Shown: positions 34,993 through 44,647 of the stretch, piece by piece
Numbering within the stretch: position 1 is the first letter of the stretch
Layout of the letters: each line of letters starts with the position of its first letter
NCBI GenBank assembly: GCA_031411235.1
Contig: JANOAR010000185.1
Coordinates: 1-64,000 of the forward strand
From: JANOAR01 sp031411235
GTDB lineage: Bacteria > Verrucomicrobiota > Verrucomicrobiia > Verrucomicrobiales > Verrucomicrobiaceae
Reading direction: 5' to 3'
DNA: 64,000 nt
Notes under the pieces: generated by a model
Database searches by the model: none
The model's input: the letters and a program-made list of their open reading frames with translations, nothing else
What the model was told of the DNA's origin: nothing
Made by a program: the position numbers and the translations under genes

Positions 34993-37158
34993 TTATCGAG
35001 GATCGAAAGTAACGACGGCTGCTTCGTTCTGTTTCCAATCGAAGACAAACTCGGTGCCATTGCCAAGCAAGCGCCCTGTTCTCTCGTCGCGGACGTTGCG
35101 GATTTCTTGGGTGAAACGCAGTTTGATCGGCAGTGCATCAGTCTTGAGGCCGACGGAGTTGCCGCCGCCCAATGAGGTGCCGCGAATCTCGGGATTGAGT
35201 GAGACAAAAAGCAGCGTGCGCTTATCGGGCAGTGACCAGTAAGTGATCTCGTAGCCGTGCTCGCGTTCGCCCGCATCGGCGATGCGCACCCACGGCGCAA
35301 TGCCGACGTGGCGCATGAAAGCATCGCGCTTCTTTGCCGCGTCGAAGCCTGCGGTGCGATAGGCGTTATACCACTGCGGCGAGAGATTCATCAGCACGGC
35401 TTTGCCTTTGCCGACCGTTGTGACGTGGCCGACCGGCATCGCGCGCACGGCTTTGTGAAAGCCGCTCGCGTCCTTGATGCAGGTGTTCTTGTTCGTCATG
35501 AATTCGTCGTAACTCTTCCACGAATAGTTCGCGTCCTGATCCACCTCGACCCACAGCTTTTCGCCGAAAATGTCCGCCGCACGCATCGCGGAGTCGTGCT
35601 TCACGCCGAACATCGCATCGAGCGCGCCGCCACCCGCGCGGCCTTTGCCGTGCTGATCCCAGAGGCCGGGCAGGTAGTCAGCGATGACGGTGCCGCCGCG
35701 CTCACAGAACGCGCGGATCGCGCGTGCTTCGGCATCCGAAAGGCAGAGCGTCGCGGGCAGAATGAGCACGCGATATTCCTCCGGCACGCCGCGCTGGATC
35801 ACGTCGATGTAGTTGATGAAGCTGTATTGCAGGCCCTCGTCACGCAGCATGTTTTCCCACGCGCGACGGACGTGCGTGGCACTGGCGAGGCGTTCATCGG
35901 CGTTGCGATTCGTCCATGTTTTCCCGTGCGCCTCGGCGTCGAGAATCCAGCCGAGTTGAATGGATGCGTGGCTGTAATAAATGGCAATGCCGTCGTGCTG
36001 CCATTCCGCGCCGGTCATCAGCGGGCCGATCTTCTTACCAGCTTCGAGAAAAGCGGGTGCGACCGCCGCGTGCCACGGCTTCGGGGTCTTGCCGTCAAAC
36101 CATTTCTCCACCCAGCCGATGAAGCCGCGATTCCCGTGCGCGAGGTAATACCAGGTCTGCCAGATGGAATCCGCCACATCTTTGTGAAAGTGGGTTGTCA
36201 CCGCAGGCAGCGCGTTGCGTGGATTGAACGAGCGGATGATGGCTTGCGACGAGCCAAGATTGTAACTCTCGATGAACTGCACCTTGCGCACGAGCTTGGC
36301 GTAATCATAACCACCAAAGGCATTCGGTGACTGCCCGCCGACGATGCCGCACGGCGTGGCGGGATCGAGCGTGTTGGAAAACTCGACGAGTTCGCCGAGA
36401 TAGTTGGCCCAATGCGAATCATTGAAACTCCATTGATCCATGAGCGGGCTGGCATCGAACTCGGCGATGCTCCACGTCGCCAGCTTGGTGCGGATGTCGT
36501 CATAGCTCACCCACTTCTCACGCTTTGGCGCGGCGTCGGCTCCATACACCTCCGCGAGCCAGCGCGGATAGGCCGCCGCATCATCCGTGACCTGCCACAT
36601 CGTCGGATGCACAAAGTGGCCCCATGAAGGCTCATCATCGAGCGCATAGGCCGCCCGCTGCGGCGACGATTTCACGGCACCGATGTTGCGCTGCATGATT
36701 TCTTCCAGCTTCGTGCGCGTGGCAGCATTGAGTGGCACCGACCTCACACCGGTGCCATGCAGCTCATCGAGATGCGGCTTCACTTTGCCGCCATCCCACA
36801 GGTGCAGCATGCCTTTGCCCGCCGCATGATCCAGATAGAAGCGAAAACCGTGCTGATTGATCCAATCAAGTCGCCCTGTCGGCGAATCCTTCGTGCCGAT
36901 GCCATCGTGATCAATAAATGCGCCATTGTAGCCGTGCTCGAGACTCCATCGCCCTGCGGCATCGTTGTAACCGATGCCCCATTGGTGTGTCCACGGCATG
37001 TAGGTCCACGAAGGCCAGGCTTTCAGCGCCCATTCGCGCTCCTGCTTCACTGGGCGGAAGTCTTGCGAGGCGCGGATGTAGGATTCATAGGCATCCTCAG
37101 CGGCGGCGATTCGAAGGAACGCACAGATGCAGGAAAATAGGACGAGGTGGCGGTTCAT
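34993..37158 (-). CDS. GH42-like secreted beta-galactosidase
   Basis: The product has 721 residues with a signal peptide (LVLFSCICAFLRIAAA). The barrel contains AYALDDEPSWGHFVHP (possible acid/base) and KVQFIESYNLGSSQA (possible nucleophile Glu). A trimerisation-like flavodoxin-type domain follows (RVLILPATLCLSDAEARAIR, FCERGGTVIADYLPGLWDQH), which is diagnostic for GH42 and relatives. A C-terminal beta domain ends the protein. It would remove galactose from an exported glycan substrate, or act on another sugar. Confidence 0.75.
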   Translation of the reverse strand: MNRHLVLFSCICAFLRIAAAEDAYESYIRASQDFRPVKQEREWALKAWPSWTYMPWTHQWGIGYNDAAGRWSLEHGYNGAFIDHDGIGTKDSPTGRLDWINQHGFRFYLDHAAGKGMLHLWDGGKVKPHLDELHGTGVRSVPLNAATRTKLEEIMQRNIGAVKSSPQRAAYALDDEPSWGHFVHPTMWQVTDDAAAYPRWLAEVYGADAAPKREKWVSYDDIRTKLATWSIAEFDASPLMDQWSFNDSHWANYLGELVEFSNTLDPATPCGIVGGQSPNAFGGYDYAKLVRKVQFIESYNLGSSQAIIRSFNPRNALPAVTTHFHKDVADSIWQTWYYLAHGNRGFIGWVEKWFDGKTPKPWHAAVAPAFLEAGKKIGPLMTGAEWQHDGIAIYYSHASIQLGWILDAEAHGKTWTNRNADERLASATHVRRAWENMLRDEGLQYSFINYIDVIQRGVPEEYRVLILPATLCLSDAEARAIRAFCERGGTVIADYLPGLWDQHGKGRAGGGALDAMFGVKHDSAMRAADIFGEKLWVEVDQDANYSWKSYDEFMTNKNTCIKDASGFHKAVRAMPVGHVTTVGKGKAVLMNLSPQWYNAYRTAGFDAAKKRDAFMRHVGIAPWVRIADAGEREHGYEITYWSLPDKRTLLFVSLNPEIRGTSLGGGNSVGLKTDALPIKLRFTQEIRNVRDERTGRLLGNGTEFVFDWKQNEAAVVTFDPR

Positions 37159-37167
37159 TGCGGGCGG

Positions 37168-40100
37168 CTATTTGGTTGAGGTCCGCATCGGCACCATGCG
37201 GGTGCGGGTGTTGATCCAAAAGCGGGAGTCGGTGATGAGCGACCAGGCTTTGGCGATGTTTTGCGTGGCAAGCGCGGCGTTGATTTCGGTGAGCTGTTTA
37301 GCCATGAACTCATGCTCTGCGGGCAACAGCTTGGCGGCACGGGCTTTGTTGGCGAGGATGGCTTCGGCATCCGCCACTACACCGCTGATGTGCGCGACGT
37401 CAGCTTCGGCAATGGCGGCGTTTTTCCAGCCGTGGAGTTTGGCTGCGGGCGCGTCGGCGATGAAGGCTCGAACCTCATAGGGCTTGAGCTGGAGCTTGAG
37501 GATGGTGTTGCCATTCGCGGCGCTCTCGGCTGCAATGTCACCGCTGACGGCATCGCGGATGCCTTTGGTGCCGGTGACATAGACTTCGGCGGTCAGCGGC
37601 CAGTAGCCGGGATTGGCGGCGATGAACCAGAGCTTGCCGCCATCGCGCACTTCGCGGAGGACGAGGTTGGTTTGCAGGCTGGTGTCGAGCGCGGGCAGGA
37701 GCTTGGCTTTCGGCAGGGAGCGCAGCACGCGGGCGAACTCGCGCAACTCTTGCTCGTGGCCGGTCTGGACGACGAGATCACAGAAGCCCCACATGACCAT
37801 TTCGGGATCGGTGGTGAGGAGGTTTTGCGTGAAGACCTCGCGCGCGTTGTCGCCGTTGGGCAGGGCTTGATAGGTCATCTGAAAGGCACGCGGCCAGCCG
37901 TCGCGGGCTGCGAGGGTTTCGGCAAATTCCTCGTGCTCCTGCCAGTGCGTCATGATGTAGGTGGCGCGGTTGGTGGGCTGGTCAAAGGTGCGGTTGTAGT
38001 CCTCGCCCACGCTCATGTCCCACGCGGTGGGCCAGGTTTCGTTGCGGGGGATTTTCAGCATGGAGGCGTAGCGCTGCGTGGCGTGGGTCCATTTGGGAAA
38101 CCACAAGCCGGGCTGGTTTTGATACACCTCGGGCGACCAGCCAAACTGGCGCAGGTAATCGCTGGGAGACATGCCGGTGGCCATGATGCCCTGTGCGTGT
38201 TGCACGTCCACATAGAGCGAGATGAAGTTCCGCTCGGACTTCAACTCACGCTGCATCTTGGTGAAGAAGTCGCGCGTCTTCTCGCAGCGCCATTGCAGCC
38301 AGCGTTCCTTCATGGCGGGCGCGAGAAGGAACTCGGCACGCTGGGCGAAGCGCTGCGGGTCTTTGGCGGCACCGGGGAGTTTCACACCGGTATCGGCGGT
38401 GAAGCGAGCGGCGGTAACGTCATCAAAGCTGCTGTCGAGGGGATTCTGCCAGCCTTGCGTGGTGAAGCTGGGCAGCCAGTCGCCGCCTGCAAAAGGCGTG
38501 TAGTTCACGCCGAGGAAGTTCGGCTGCCCGGCGAACTTGCGCTGCAAGTCGCGGGCGATTTGGATCATGTTCGCCTCGATGCGCGGGTGCAGGAAATTCA
38601 TGCCGTAGCGGCCCAACCAGTTCCACGGCTGCTTGCCGTCCTTGTTCACGAGATAGACGGTGTCGGCACCCAACGCGACCTCGCCATCGTTCACGGCGAA
38701 CTCGCGGATGAAGGACTGATGGCAGACGTATTCGAGGCTGGCGATGACCTGGATGCCGTTCTCGCCAAACACGCGCATGGCGACATCATGCAAATCGGGC
38801 AGACAGCGTGAATCTTTGACGCCACCGGGTGCGGTGAAGGCGGTGTTGCTCTCGAAGTATTGCAGGCAGCCCATGACGTGGAGGTTCTGCCCAGTGAAGC
38901 GCAGCCATTGCGCATAGTGCTCGGCGGCGTCGAGATTGTAAGCCAGCTCGCGGCACATCATGAGCACTGGATCGTTGTCCCGCGTGGTCTGGCCCATCTT
39001 GGTTTCCGGCTGCGGTTCCGTGACGAAGCCGAAGGTTTTGGCAAAGCCACCGATCGGCGAGGTGCGCTCGGTGGCCTGGCCGATCATGCGTGCTCCGGTA
39101 TCATTGCGCTTCAGCGCGGGCAGTCCATTCTTGATGTGCTGAATGCGCAGCCTGATCGCAGCCGCCGTAGTGCCGGGCTGAAGATTGGAGAGATTGATCG
39201 CCGTCGCGCCAGGATCAGGGCGGTGAATCCACTGCATCGTTTTCAGCTTGCCGCTCAGCGGATACTTCTGGCCGGTCCATGTCGCGGGGCCGTCCTTGGA
39301 AGTATGCGACGCCATCGATGACGTGCAGCTCACGCCGAACCAGCGCTCGGCATCGTCCGGGAACTCCAGCTCCATGAGATAGAATTCACCGGGATGCTTG
39401 AAGGTGTAGCGATGCGAAATCAGCGCGCCTTGCTCCGGCTCGGTCTCGCGATAGCGCAGGCCATTGCGCTCGGTGAGGGTCGGCTTCGTGACGAGCACGT
39501 TGCTGCCACGTTTGCCGCCTACTTCCTGCGAAAGGATCGCGCCATCGAGCTGCGTGTAATCAATCTCGGCCTCCAGCGTGAGATCGAGTCCGTCGGTAAT
39601 CGTGTCGCCCGCGACCTCGCGCATCGGCACCTTGCCCGTGACGACGAATGGCTCGGGGATGCGTTGTTCAATGATCGTCTCGCCATCTTTGAGAGTTGCG
39701 TGAAGGAGATAAACGCCCCGCTCAAGTTTCCCGACAACGATGCGCCCATCGTTGTTGCCGCCTTGACTGATGTGCTTGAACTGACCAGCATTATATTTCT
39801 CGACCCGCCACCAAAGTTCTTGCTTCCCCAGTGCTGACGGCACGCGATAGCGCATCTCCACCGGCACCGTGTCGCGAAAGAACAAATAAGGCTCCGCTGC
39901 GTTCTCGATAACGATCAATCCCGCATAAGCGGGCCGTGTGGTGGGCGCCTTGTAGTTCAGCGAGGCTCCCTTGCGTGCATCCGCTGCTGTCCACGCCGCA
40001 TCATCGAAGTCCGCTGTGCTGACTTTTGCCAGCGGACTCACCGGCTCCTTCGCCCCATACTTCCACGAGCCATCACTCATCACGCGCACCACCTCGCCGG

Positions 40101-40998
40101 ACTCCATGACGACGGTGAGCGTGCAATACACATAAGGTGCCGCCCCATTGCGTGCGACATGCAAGGCAATGGCATTGGTGCCAGGAGCGAGCAACGGCGC
40201 GAGGTCCAGCGCCTCGCAGTCGAACATCTCGCCATTGGCGAAGTTCAGGCTCGGGCGAATCCTCATTCCATTCACGCTCGGCACCTCGCGGCCATTCACC
40301 GCCAGCGAGCACATCATGCCCACGTCTGCCACGGCCCGCCAAATCTTGCCCGGCGGCAGCGTGAACTCCTTCCGCCAGCAGCCCGCGTGCATCTCACGGC
40401 TGAAGCGCACTGACTTCAGCTTCACAATCGTGCCCTCCGCACCTGCGAACTCCAGCTCGAAGCCATCACTGTGCTTGATGCTGTCCGTCTTGAACGAAAC
40501 AGTCTGCCACTCATCGCCCGGCGTGACTTGGGCGTTCACTCCCGCAGGCTTAGCCCGTTTGCGATTCGCCGAGCGCACCGTCTTCGACTCCGGCACCTTC
40601 CCGCCCACCATGCCATCGCACCACGGCAGAAACGTTGCCGTCACTGGCGCGCTCGTCTTCATTGTAACCGCGACCGTCATTGGCCCATCCCACAGATGCA
40701 CACGCTCGGCGTGCGGCTGCTTTCTTTTATAATTTCCCCAGCCAAAGATGGCTCCATCCTTCACCAGCGTGATCTTGCTCGCAGGCTCGGTGATCAGCCA
40801 CTCCTCGCTGCCTTGGGGGGTGAGAAAACTTTGCTGCTGAGGCGCAGGGATGAGCGCCTGGGCATTGAACAACTCGGCGGTAGTGACAGCCGAAGCGATT
40901 TGCGTGAGGCATGACGGTGCAATGTAAAGGAGGCAAAGGAGGCAAAGGAGAAGTCGGATCATGGGGTTGAGTAAAGGGGTGAAATGATTCGTCATCAT
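37168..40998 (-). CDS. 1276-residue secreted glycosidase-like multidomain protein
   Basis: The start at 40998 overlaps the upstream stop as ATGA; Met13 (40962) starts a better signal peptide (MIRLLLCLLCLLYIAPSCL). Residues about 200-330 form a galactose-binding-like jelly roll (CWRKEFTLPPGKIWRAVADV, LLAPGTNAIALHVARNGAAP), as found in rhamnosidase-type enzymes. Beta domains continue to about 680. A catalytic-barrel-like section follows (QWLRFTGQNLHVMGCLQYFE, GIQVIASLEYVCHQSF, ISLYVDVQHAQGIMATGMSP) and a C-terminal beta and helical tail ends it. I cannot place it in a GH family. Confidence 0.7.
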   Translation of the reverse strand: MMTNHFTPLLNPMIRLLLCLLCLLYIAPSCLTQIASAVTTAELFNAQALIPAPQQQSFLTPQGSEEWLITEPASKITLVKDGAIFGWGNYKRKQPHAERVHLWDGPMTVAVTMKTSAPVTATFLPWCDGMVGGKVPESKTVRSANRKRAKPAGVNAQVTPGDEWQTVSFKTDSIKHSDGFELEFAGAEGTIVKLKSVRFSREMHAGCWRKEFTLPPGKIWRAVADVGMMCSLAVNGREVPSVNGMRIRPSLNFANGEMFDCEALDLAPLLAPGTNAIALHVARNGAAPYVYCTLTVVMESGEVVRVMSDGSWKYGAKEPVSPLAKVSTADFDDAAWTAADARKGASLNYKAPTTRPAYAGLIVIENAAEPYLFFRDTVPVEMRYRVPSALGKQELWWRVEKYNAGQFKHISQGGNNDGRIVVGKLERGVYLLHATLKDGETIIEQRIPEPFVVTGKVPMREVAGDTITDGLDLTLEAEIDYTQLDGAILSQEVGGKRGSNVLVTKPTLTERNGLRYRETEPEQGALISHRYTFKHPGEFYLMELEFPDDAERWFGVSCTSSMASHTSKDGPATWTGQKYPLSGKLKTMQWIHRPDPGATAINLSNLQPGTTAAAIRLRIQHIKNGLPALKRNDTGARMIGQATERTSPIGGFAKTFGFVTEPQPETKMGQTTRDNDPVLMMCRELAYNLDAAEHYAQWLRFTGQNLHVMGCLQYFESNTAFTAPGGVKDSRCLPDLHDVAMRVFGENGIQVIASLEYVCHQSFIREFAVNDGEVALGADTVYLVNKDGKQPWNWLGRYGMNFLHPRIEANMIQIARDLQRKFAGQPNFLGVNYTPFAGGDWLPSFTTQGWQNPLDSSFDDVTAARFTADTGVKLPGAAKDPQRFAQRAEFLLAPAMKERWLQWRCEKTRDFFTKMQRELKSERNFISLYVDVQHAQGIMATGMSPSDYLRQFGWSPEVYQNQPGLWFPKWTHATQRYASMLKIPRNETWPTAWDMSVGEDYNRTFDQPTNRATYIMTHWQEHEEFAETLAARDGWPRAFQMTYQALPNGDNAREVFTQNLLTTDPEMVMWGFCDLVVQTGHEQELREFARVLRSLPKAKLLPALDTSLQTNLVLREVRDGGKLWFIAANPGYWPLTAEVYVTGTKGIRDAVSGDIAAESAANGNTILKLQLKPYEVRAFIADAPAAKLHGWKNAAIAEADVAHISGVVADAEAILANKARAAKLLPAEHEFMAKQLTEINAALATQNIAKAWSLITDSRFWINTRTRMVPMRTSTK

Positions 40999-41549
40999 TT
41001 CGCAATGGTCTTCTCAAACTCTGCCGCGACGCGGTCCTCATACTTCGCGAGCGCACCGGGCTCTTGATGCTCCGCTAGAAAACGGAAGATTTGCCGCGTG
41101 CGCTCGGCGAAGGGTCGCCATTCTTCCTCGGCGGCACCGTTGGTCTTTAAAAGATAGGTCGCGTAGTAGTGCGCCTTGCCGAGCATCTCGCGCACGGCGC
41201 GGGTGATCTTCGCGTCTTCGCCATGGGTTTGCGCAGCTTCGCGCAACAGGCCAGTCAGTTCTTCGATGGAGCCCGCGACATCGAGCAGTTCCAACTGCGC
41301 CTTCGATTTCGCCAGACGAATCTGATGATGCACGAGCGGCGCTTCGGTCTTCGGCAGCTCAGCGCTGAGCTTGTCATACTCCTCGATGATGACCGCCCAG
41401 TCCGGCTCCTTCATGCGCTCCAACTCGCGGATTTGCTCGACGTGTTTACGCGCCGTGATGCGAGCCAGCTCGTTTTGACCTTCATTAAAGTGGTAATACA
41501 ACGCCGCCACCGGACACAGCAGCCAGAGCAGCGTGAAAAACTTCCTCAT
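40995..41549 (-). CDS. Membrane-anchored helical protein between VWA and glycosidase genes
   Basis: The product has 184 residues from the ATG at 41549, which overlaps the VWA gene stop. A short N-terminal anchor (FFTLLWLLCPVAALYYHF) precedes a soluble helical region (TARKHVEQIRELERMKEPDW, VHHQIRLAKSKAQLELLDVA, HYYATYLLKTNGAAEEEW) with tetratricopeptide-like spacing. Such small TPR proteins often follow VWA proteins in MoxR-type clusters. ATGA overlaps on both sides couple the three genes. Confidence 0.7.
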   Translation of the reverse strand: MRKFFTLLWLLCPVAALYYHFNEGQNELARITARKHVEQIRELERMKEPDWAVIIEEYDKLSAELPKTEAPLVHHQIRLAKSKAQLELLDVAGSIEELTGLLREAAQTHGEDAKITRAVREMLGKAHYYATYLLKTNGAAEEEWRPFAERTRQIFRFLAEHQEPGALAKYEDRVAAEFEKTIAK

Positions 41550-42529
41550 CGTGCCAATGCCGCCTCCTTCATGACGCTGCGCACCTTCCAGTCCGAGCCA
41601 AAGAACTCCAGCGCGACGGGAATAAACGCATGAATGAACGCGCCGAGCACCATCGCCAGCACCGCCCACTGCGCGAGCGTGAGTCCCTGATGCGGCAGGG
41701 CCAGCGGCACGACGAGATCGCCCAGCGCCTCGGTCGCGAGATGCTTGTCATTCACATCATGATAAACACCGAGCACCGAGGTCGCGACCCGCTGCAAAGT
41801 ATCGGCCTCCTGACGCGATTGATGGCCGTCGATGAAGCTGCCTTTGTGCGGATTGCCGACGCCGAGCACCAGCAACTCCCGCACCGACACTGGCCGCGGA
41901 TTGATCGGCGCGAGCGGCACCGAGTCGCCGTCCGTGAGGATGATCATGCGCGTGCTGCCCTTGGGGAAGTCCGCCACGATTTCCAGAGTCCGATTGACCG
42001 CCGTGCCGAGATCGGTGTGGCCGACAGGCATCGCATAGGTGAGCGGCAAGCCATTGAACACATTGCGCACAAGTTCAGGATCACGCGCCTCCATCACCAC
42101 CGGCAGTGAATCGGTGTAGAACCCGATCACGCCGAAGCGCAGATTACCACTCACACGCTGAAGGATGCCCTCCACGACCTCACGCATCCGCGCATGACGC
42201 GTCAGCGTGCCATCCGGCCCCGAGTCCTGCAAAAACATGCTCGGCGACAAATCCGCGACAAACACCAACCGCGTCGCCTCCGCATCGTGCCGCTCTTTGG
42301 CCGTCGCATCATCAGGCGCTTCGAGTTTAAGCATCAGCAATGTCGTCACCCCCCACGCAAACGCCGTCAGACTCGCCACGCGCAGCCACGGCACCGCGCG
42401 CGTCCATGGCTGCCCGCTCCCCCTCGGCCCAAACGCCAGCCGCGCCGCCACCCGAATGCGCCGCGCATGTAGCCACTCGGCAAGCGAAACTAGTAGCAGG
42501 ACAGTGGTAGCGGAAGTCAGCGGAATCAT
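41546..42529 (-). CDS. Membrane VWA-domain protein (BatA/B-like)
   Basis: The product has 327 residues. Membrane segments lie at about 5-20, 48-66 and 284-306. The VWA domain between them has the MIDAS motif DLSPS (Asp93, Ser95, Ser97 in VFVADLSPSM), a threonine strand (MPVGHTDLGTAVNRTLEIV) and MIILTDGDSVPLAP. BatA/BatB-type proteins scaffold periplasmic complexes with MoxR ATPases. No MoxR or DUF58 gene is within the window, so the context is atypical: it sits upstream of a glycosidase gene. Confidence 0.8.
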   Translation of the reverse strand: MIPLTSATTVLLLVSLAEWLHARRIRVAARLAFGPRGSGQPWTRAVPWLRVASLTAFAWGVTTLLMLKLEAPDDATAKERHDAEATRLVFVADLSPSMFLQDSGPDGTLTRHARMREVVEGILQRVSGNLRFGVIGFYTDSLPVVMEARDPELVRNVFNGLPLTYAMPVGHTDLGTAVNRTLEIVADFPKGSTRMIILTDGDSVPLAPINPRPVSVRELLVLGVGNPHKGSFIDGHQSRQEADTLQRVATSVLGVYHDVNDKHLATEALGDLVVPLALPHQGLTLAQWAVLAMVLGAFIHAFIPVALEFFGSDWKVRSVMKEAALAR

Positions 42530-42610
42530 GCGGGAGCGGGGCGATGCAAACGGCTGTGGCGCAGGCTTTCTAGCCTGGGATGAGCGGGTATGATTTGATT
42601 GGCAATGAAT

Positions 42611-44632
42611 CTACGGCAGCGCTTTCAGCCATGCGAGATTGAAGACGTAGTGGTTCTTGCTAGAGATGAGCTGGATGCGGCCATCGCGGGTCTGGGTGGC
42701 GGCGAGGTAGCCCTGGGGCTCGGCTCGCGTGTCGCTGAGTTTGAACTGGCCGCGGTCAATGCCGCTCACGGTGCGTTCTTGGCCGCCGGGGGTGATGAGG
42801 CGCTTGTGTGGCCACGTTTTACCTTCGTCGAAAGAGATGGCGGCAAAGAGGCCCGCGCCATTGAATTCTCCAGCACTGCTTTTGAAGGTCATTCCTTTCG
42901 GGTTCTTCGCGTTCGCGGAGAGATCGGTGAAGGAGCAAAAGAGCAGCGGGCCTTCCTGCAAACGCATGAGCACCTGGCGCTGTACGCTGCTGATGGCGGG
43001 GAACTCGGTTGGTTCATGTGTCCAGGTGATGCCACCATCGCTGGAGAAGCTGGCGGGGGTTTTGAAGTTGAACGGCTTCTGTTCGGACTCGCTGTTGAGC
43101 CTGCCAAAGGTCATGAGGCGGCCATCTTTGAGTTCGACGATGGGGGCGTGGATGCCCGCATGGCGCGAGGGGCTGCCGCCGCGATGGGCGAGCTTCTTGT
43201 CGGTGATGGCTGGATACGTCCAGGTCTTGCCGCCATCGCTGCTCTTGGAGAGGCTGGTGATGGTGGTGTCCTGCGTCATAAGCAGCGTGCCGTCGCGGGT
43301 GCGGATGATGCCGTTGCCGATCTCGCTCACGGGCTGGCTGGGCTGGGCTTTAGTCCAAGTCACGCCGTTGTCCGTGCTGGAGCGCACGATGTTTTCGAAC
43401 TGGCCGCGGGCGAAGTGCCACAGCGTCTGGTCGTCATCCCACCAGAGCTTCGGCGCGTGGTCGTTGATGTCTGCACCGTCCCAGAACGAGGACGCAGGCT
43501 CCCATTCTTTCGCACCGAGGCGCAGGCGGCTGGCGAGGTTATTCAACTCCGTGCCTGCCTCATCGATGCAGGAATACCATACGGCGAGCAGATCGCCGTT
43601 CGGGCATTCGGTGATGGCGGGGCTGTGATTGTGCCAGGAATACAGCGGGCCTGAGGAGTTCGGCGGGATGATAACGAAGGGCTTCGGGCCATCGAAGAAA
43701 GGTATGTCTGCTGGAGCTTTCTCGATCTTTGCGGGAGTTTGGGAAACATTCTGCGCGTGAAGTTGCGGAGCAGGCAGCGGGAGCTTCGTGCCTTTGGGCC
43801 ATTCGCCCAGCACGACGCGGAAGCCCGTCTTCTCGCTGTTCGTCTCCGGCAGCCATGCGCTGCGATTTGCCGAGCGCAGCAAGCGTGTTTGCATCGAATG
43901 ACTCCCACCGCGAATGACGCGGAAGTCGCCATCGCTACGACCAAGCGGATCGCTTTGCTCGCCTGCTTCATACGGCCCATACCAGTCGGCGCACCATTCG
44001 GAAACATTGCCGTGCATATCGTAGAGTCCCCAGGCATTCGCAGGCAATTGTGCGACACGTAGCGTGAGCTTCTCGCTCGTGGCGCGGTAATCGGGCGGCA
44101 GACCCGTGGGGAAGAATCGCTCGCGCAAACCTATGTCCTCAGGCCATTGATGAAAGCCCACAGGCAGCGCATCGCCCGTGTGAAACAACGTCGTGGTGCC
44201 AGCGCGGCAGGCATATTCCCACTCGGCCTCCGTGGGTAGGCGATAGGTTTTGCTTTCCTTCTCCGAAAGCCATTCGCAGAATTTCACGGCCTCATTCCAG
44301 GTCATGCCCATCGCTGCATCATCATCCGCGCCACGACCCGCTGCATGATTGGGTTGGAACTTGCGATACTGCTCTTGTGTGACCTCTGTGGCACTGATCG
44401 CAAACGAAGCGCTGATCGCCACGCGATGCGCGGGCTTCTCATCCCAGTCCGCATCGTCAAATTTCGCCGCATGTTTCTTCACGTTGTAATCAGCGGCTGG
44501 GCCGTCCTGGCCCATGGTGAATCTGCCCGGTGCAATCGGCACGAGCTTCATGCCAATGCTATTGGTGAGGGGCTCTGCTAGGAGTGACGATGCGAAAAGA
44601 GCTGTGGCGAAAAGGAATGGAGTTCGAATCAT
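42611..44632 (-). CDS. Fusion of formylglycine-generating-enzyme domain and sialidase
   Basis: The product has 673 residues with a signal peptide. Residues about 22-275 are a SUMF1/FGE-sulfatase domain (IGMKLVPIAPGRFTMGQDG, YRLPTEAEWEYACRAGT, WGLYDMHGNVSEWCADW, RVIRGGSHSM). Residues about 325-665 are a sialidase-type six-bladed propeller with four Asp boxes (SSTDNGVTW, SSDGGKTW, SSDGGITW, SFDEGKTW). FGE-like domains in exported bacterial proteins often only bind rather than modify sulfatases. The sialidase half may cleave sialic acid or another glycan. The order suggests targeting of the propeller by the FGE-like domain. Confidence 0.85.
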   Translation of the reverse strand: MIRTPFLFATALFASSLLAEPLTNSIGMKLVPIAPGRFTMGQDGPAADYNVKKHAAKFDDADWDEKPAHRVAISASFAISATEVTQEQYRKFQPNHAAGRGADDDAAMGMTWNEAVKFCEWLSEKESKTYRLPTEAEWEYACRAGTTTLFHTGDALPVGFHQWPEDIGLRERFFPTGLPPDYRATSEKLTLRVAQLPANAWGLYDMHGNVSEWCADWYGPYEAGEQSDPLGRSDGDFRVIRGGSHSMQTRLLRSANRSAWLPETNSEKTGFRVVLGEWPKGTKLPLPAPQLHAQNVSQTPAKIEKAPADIPFFDGPKPFVIIPPNSSGPLYSWHNHSPAITECPNGDLLAVWYSCIDEAGTELNNLASRLRLGAKEWEPASSFWDGADINDHAPKLWWDDDQTLWHFARGQFENIVRSSTDNGVTWTKAQPSQPVSEIGNGIIRTRDGTLLMTQDTTITSLSKSSDGGKTWTYPAITDKKLAHRGGSPSRHAGIHAPIVELKDGRLMTFGRLNSESEQKPFNFKTPASFSSDGGITWTHEPTEFPAISSVQRQVLMRLQEGPLLFCSFTDLSANAKNPKGMTFKSSAGEFNGAGLFAAISFDEGKTWPHKRLITPGGQERTVSGIDRGQFKLSDTRAEPQGYLAATQTRDGRIQLISSKNHYVFNLAWLKALP

Positions 44633-44647
44633 GGGGCGTTGATGCGG

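Noticed and set aside
25434..43654. Several long plus-strand frames (25434-26549, 33793-35175, 35257-36330, 37261-38811, 42599-43654)
   Set aside because: All are antisense shadows of minus-strand genes with clear catalytic motifs and signal peptides.
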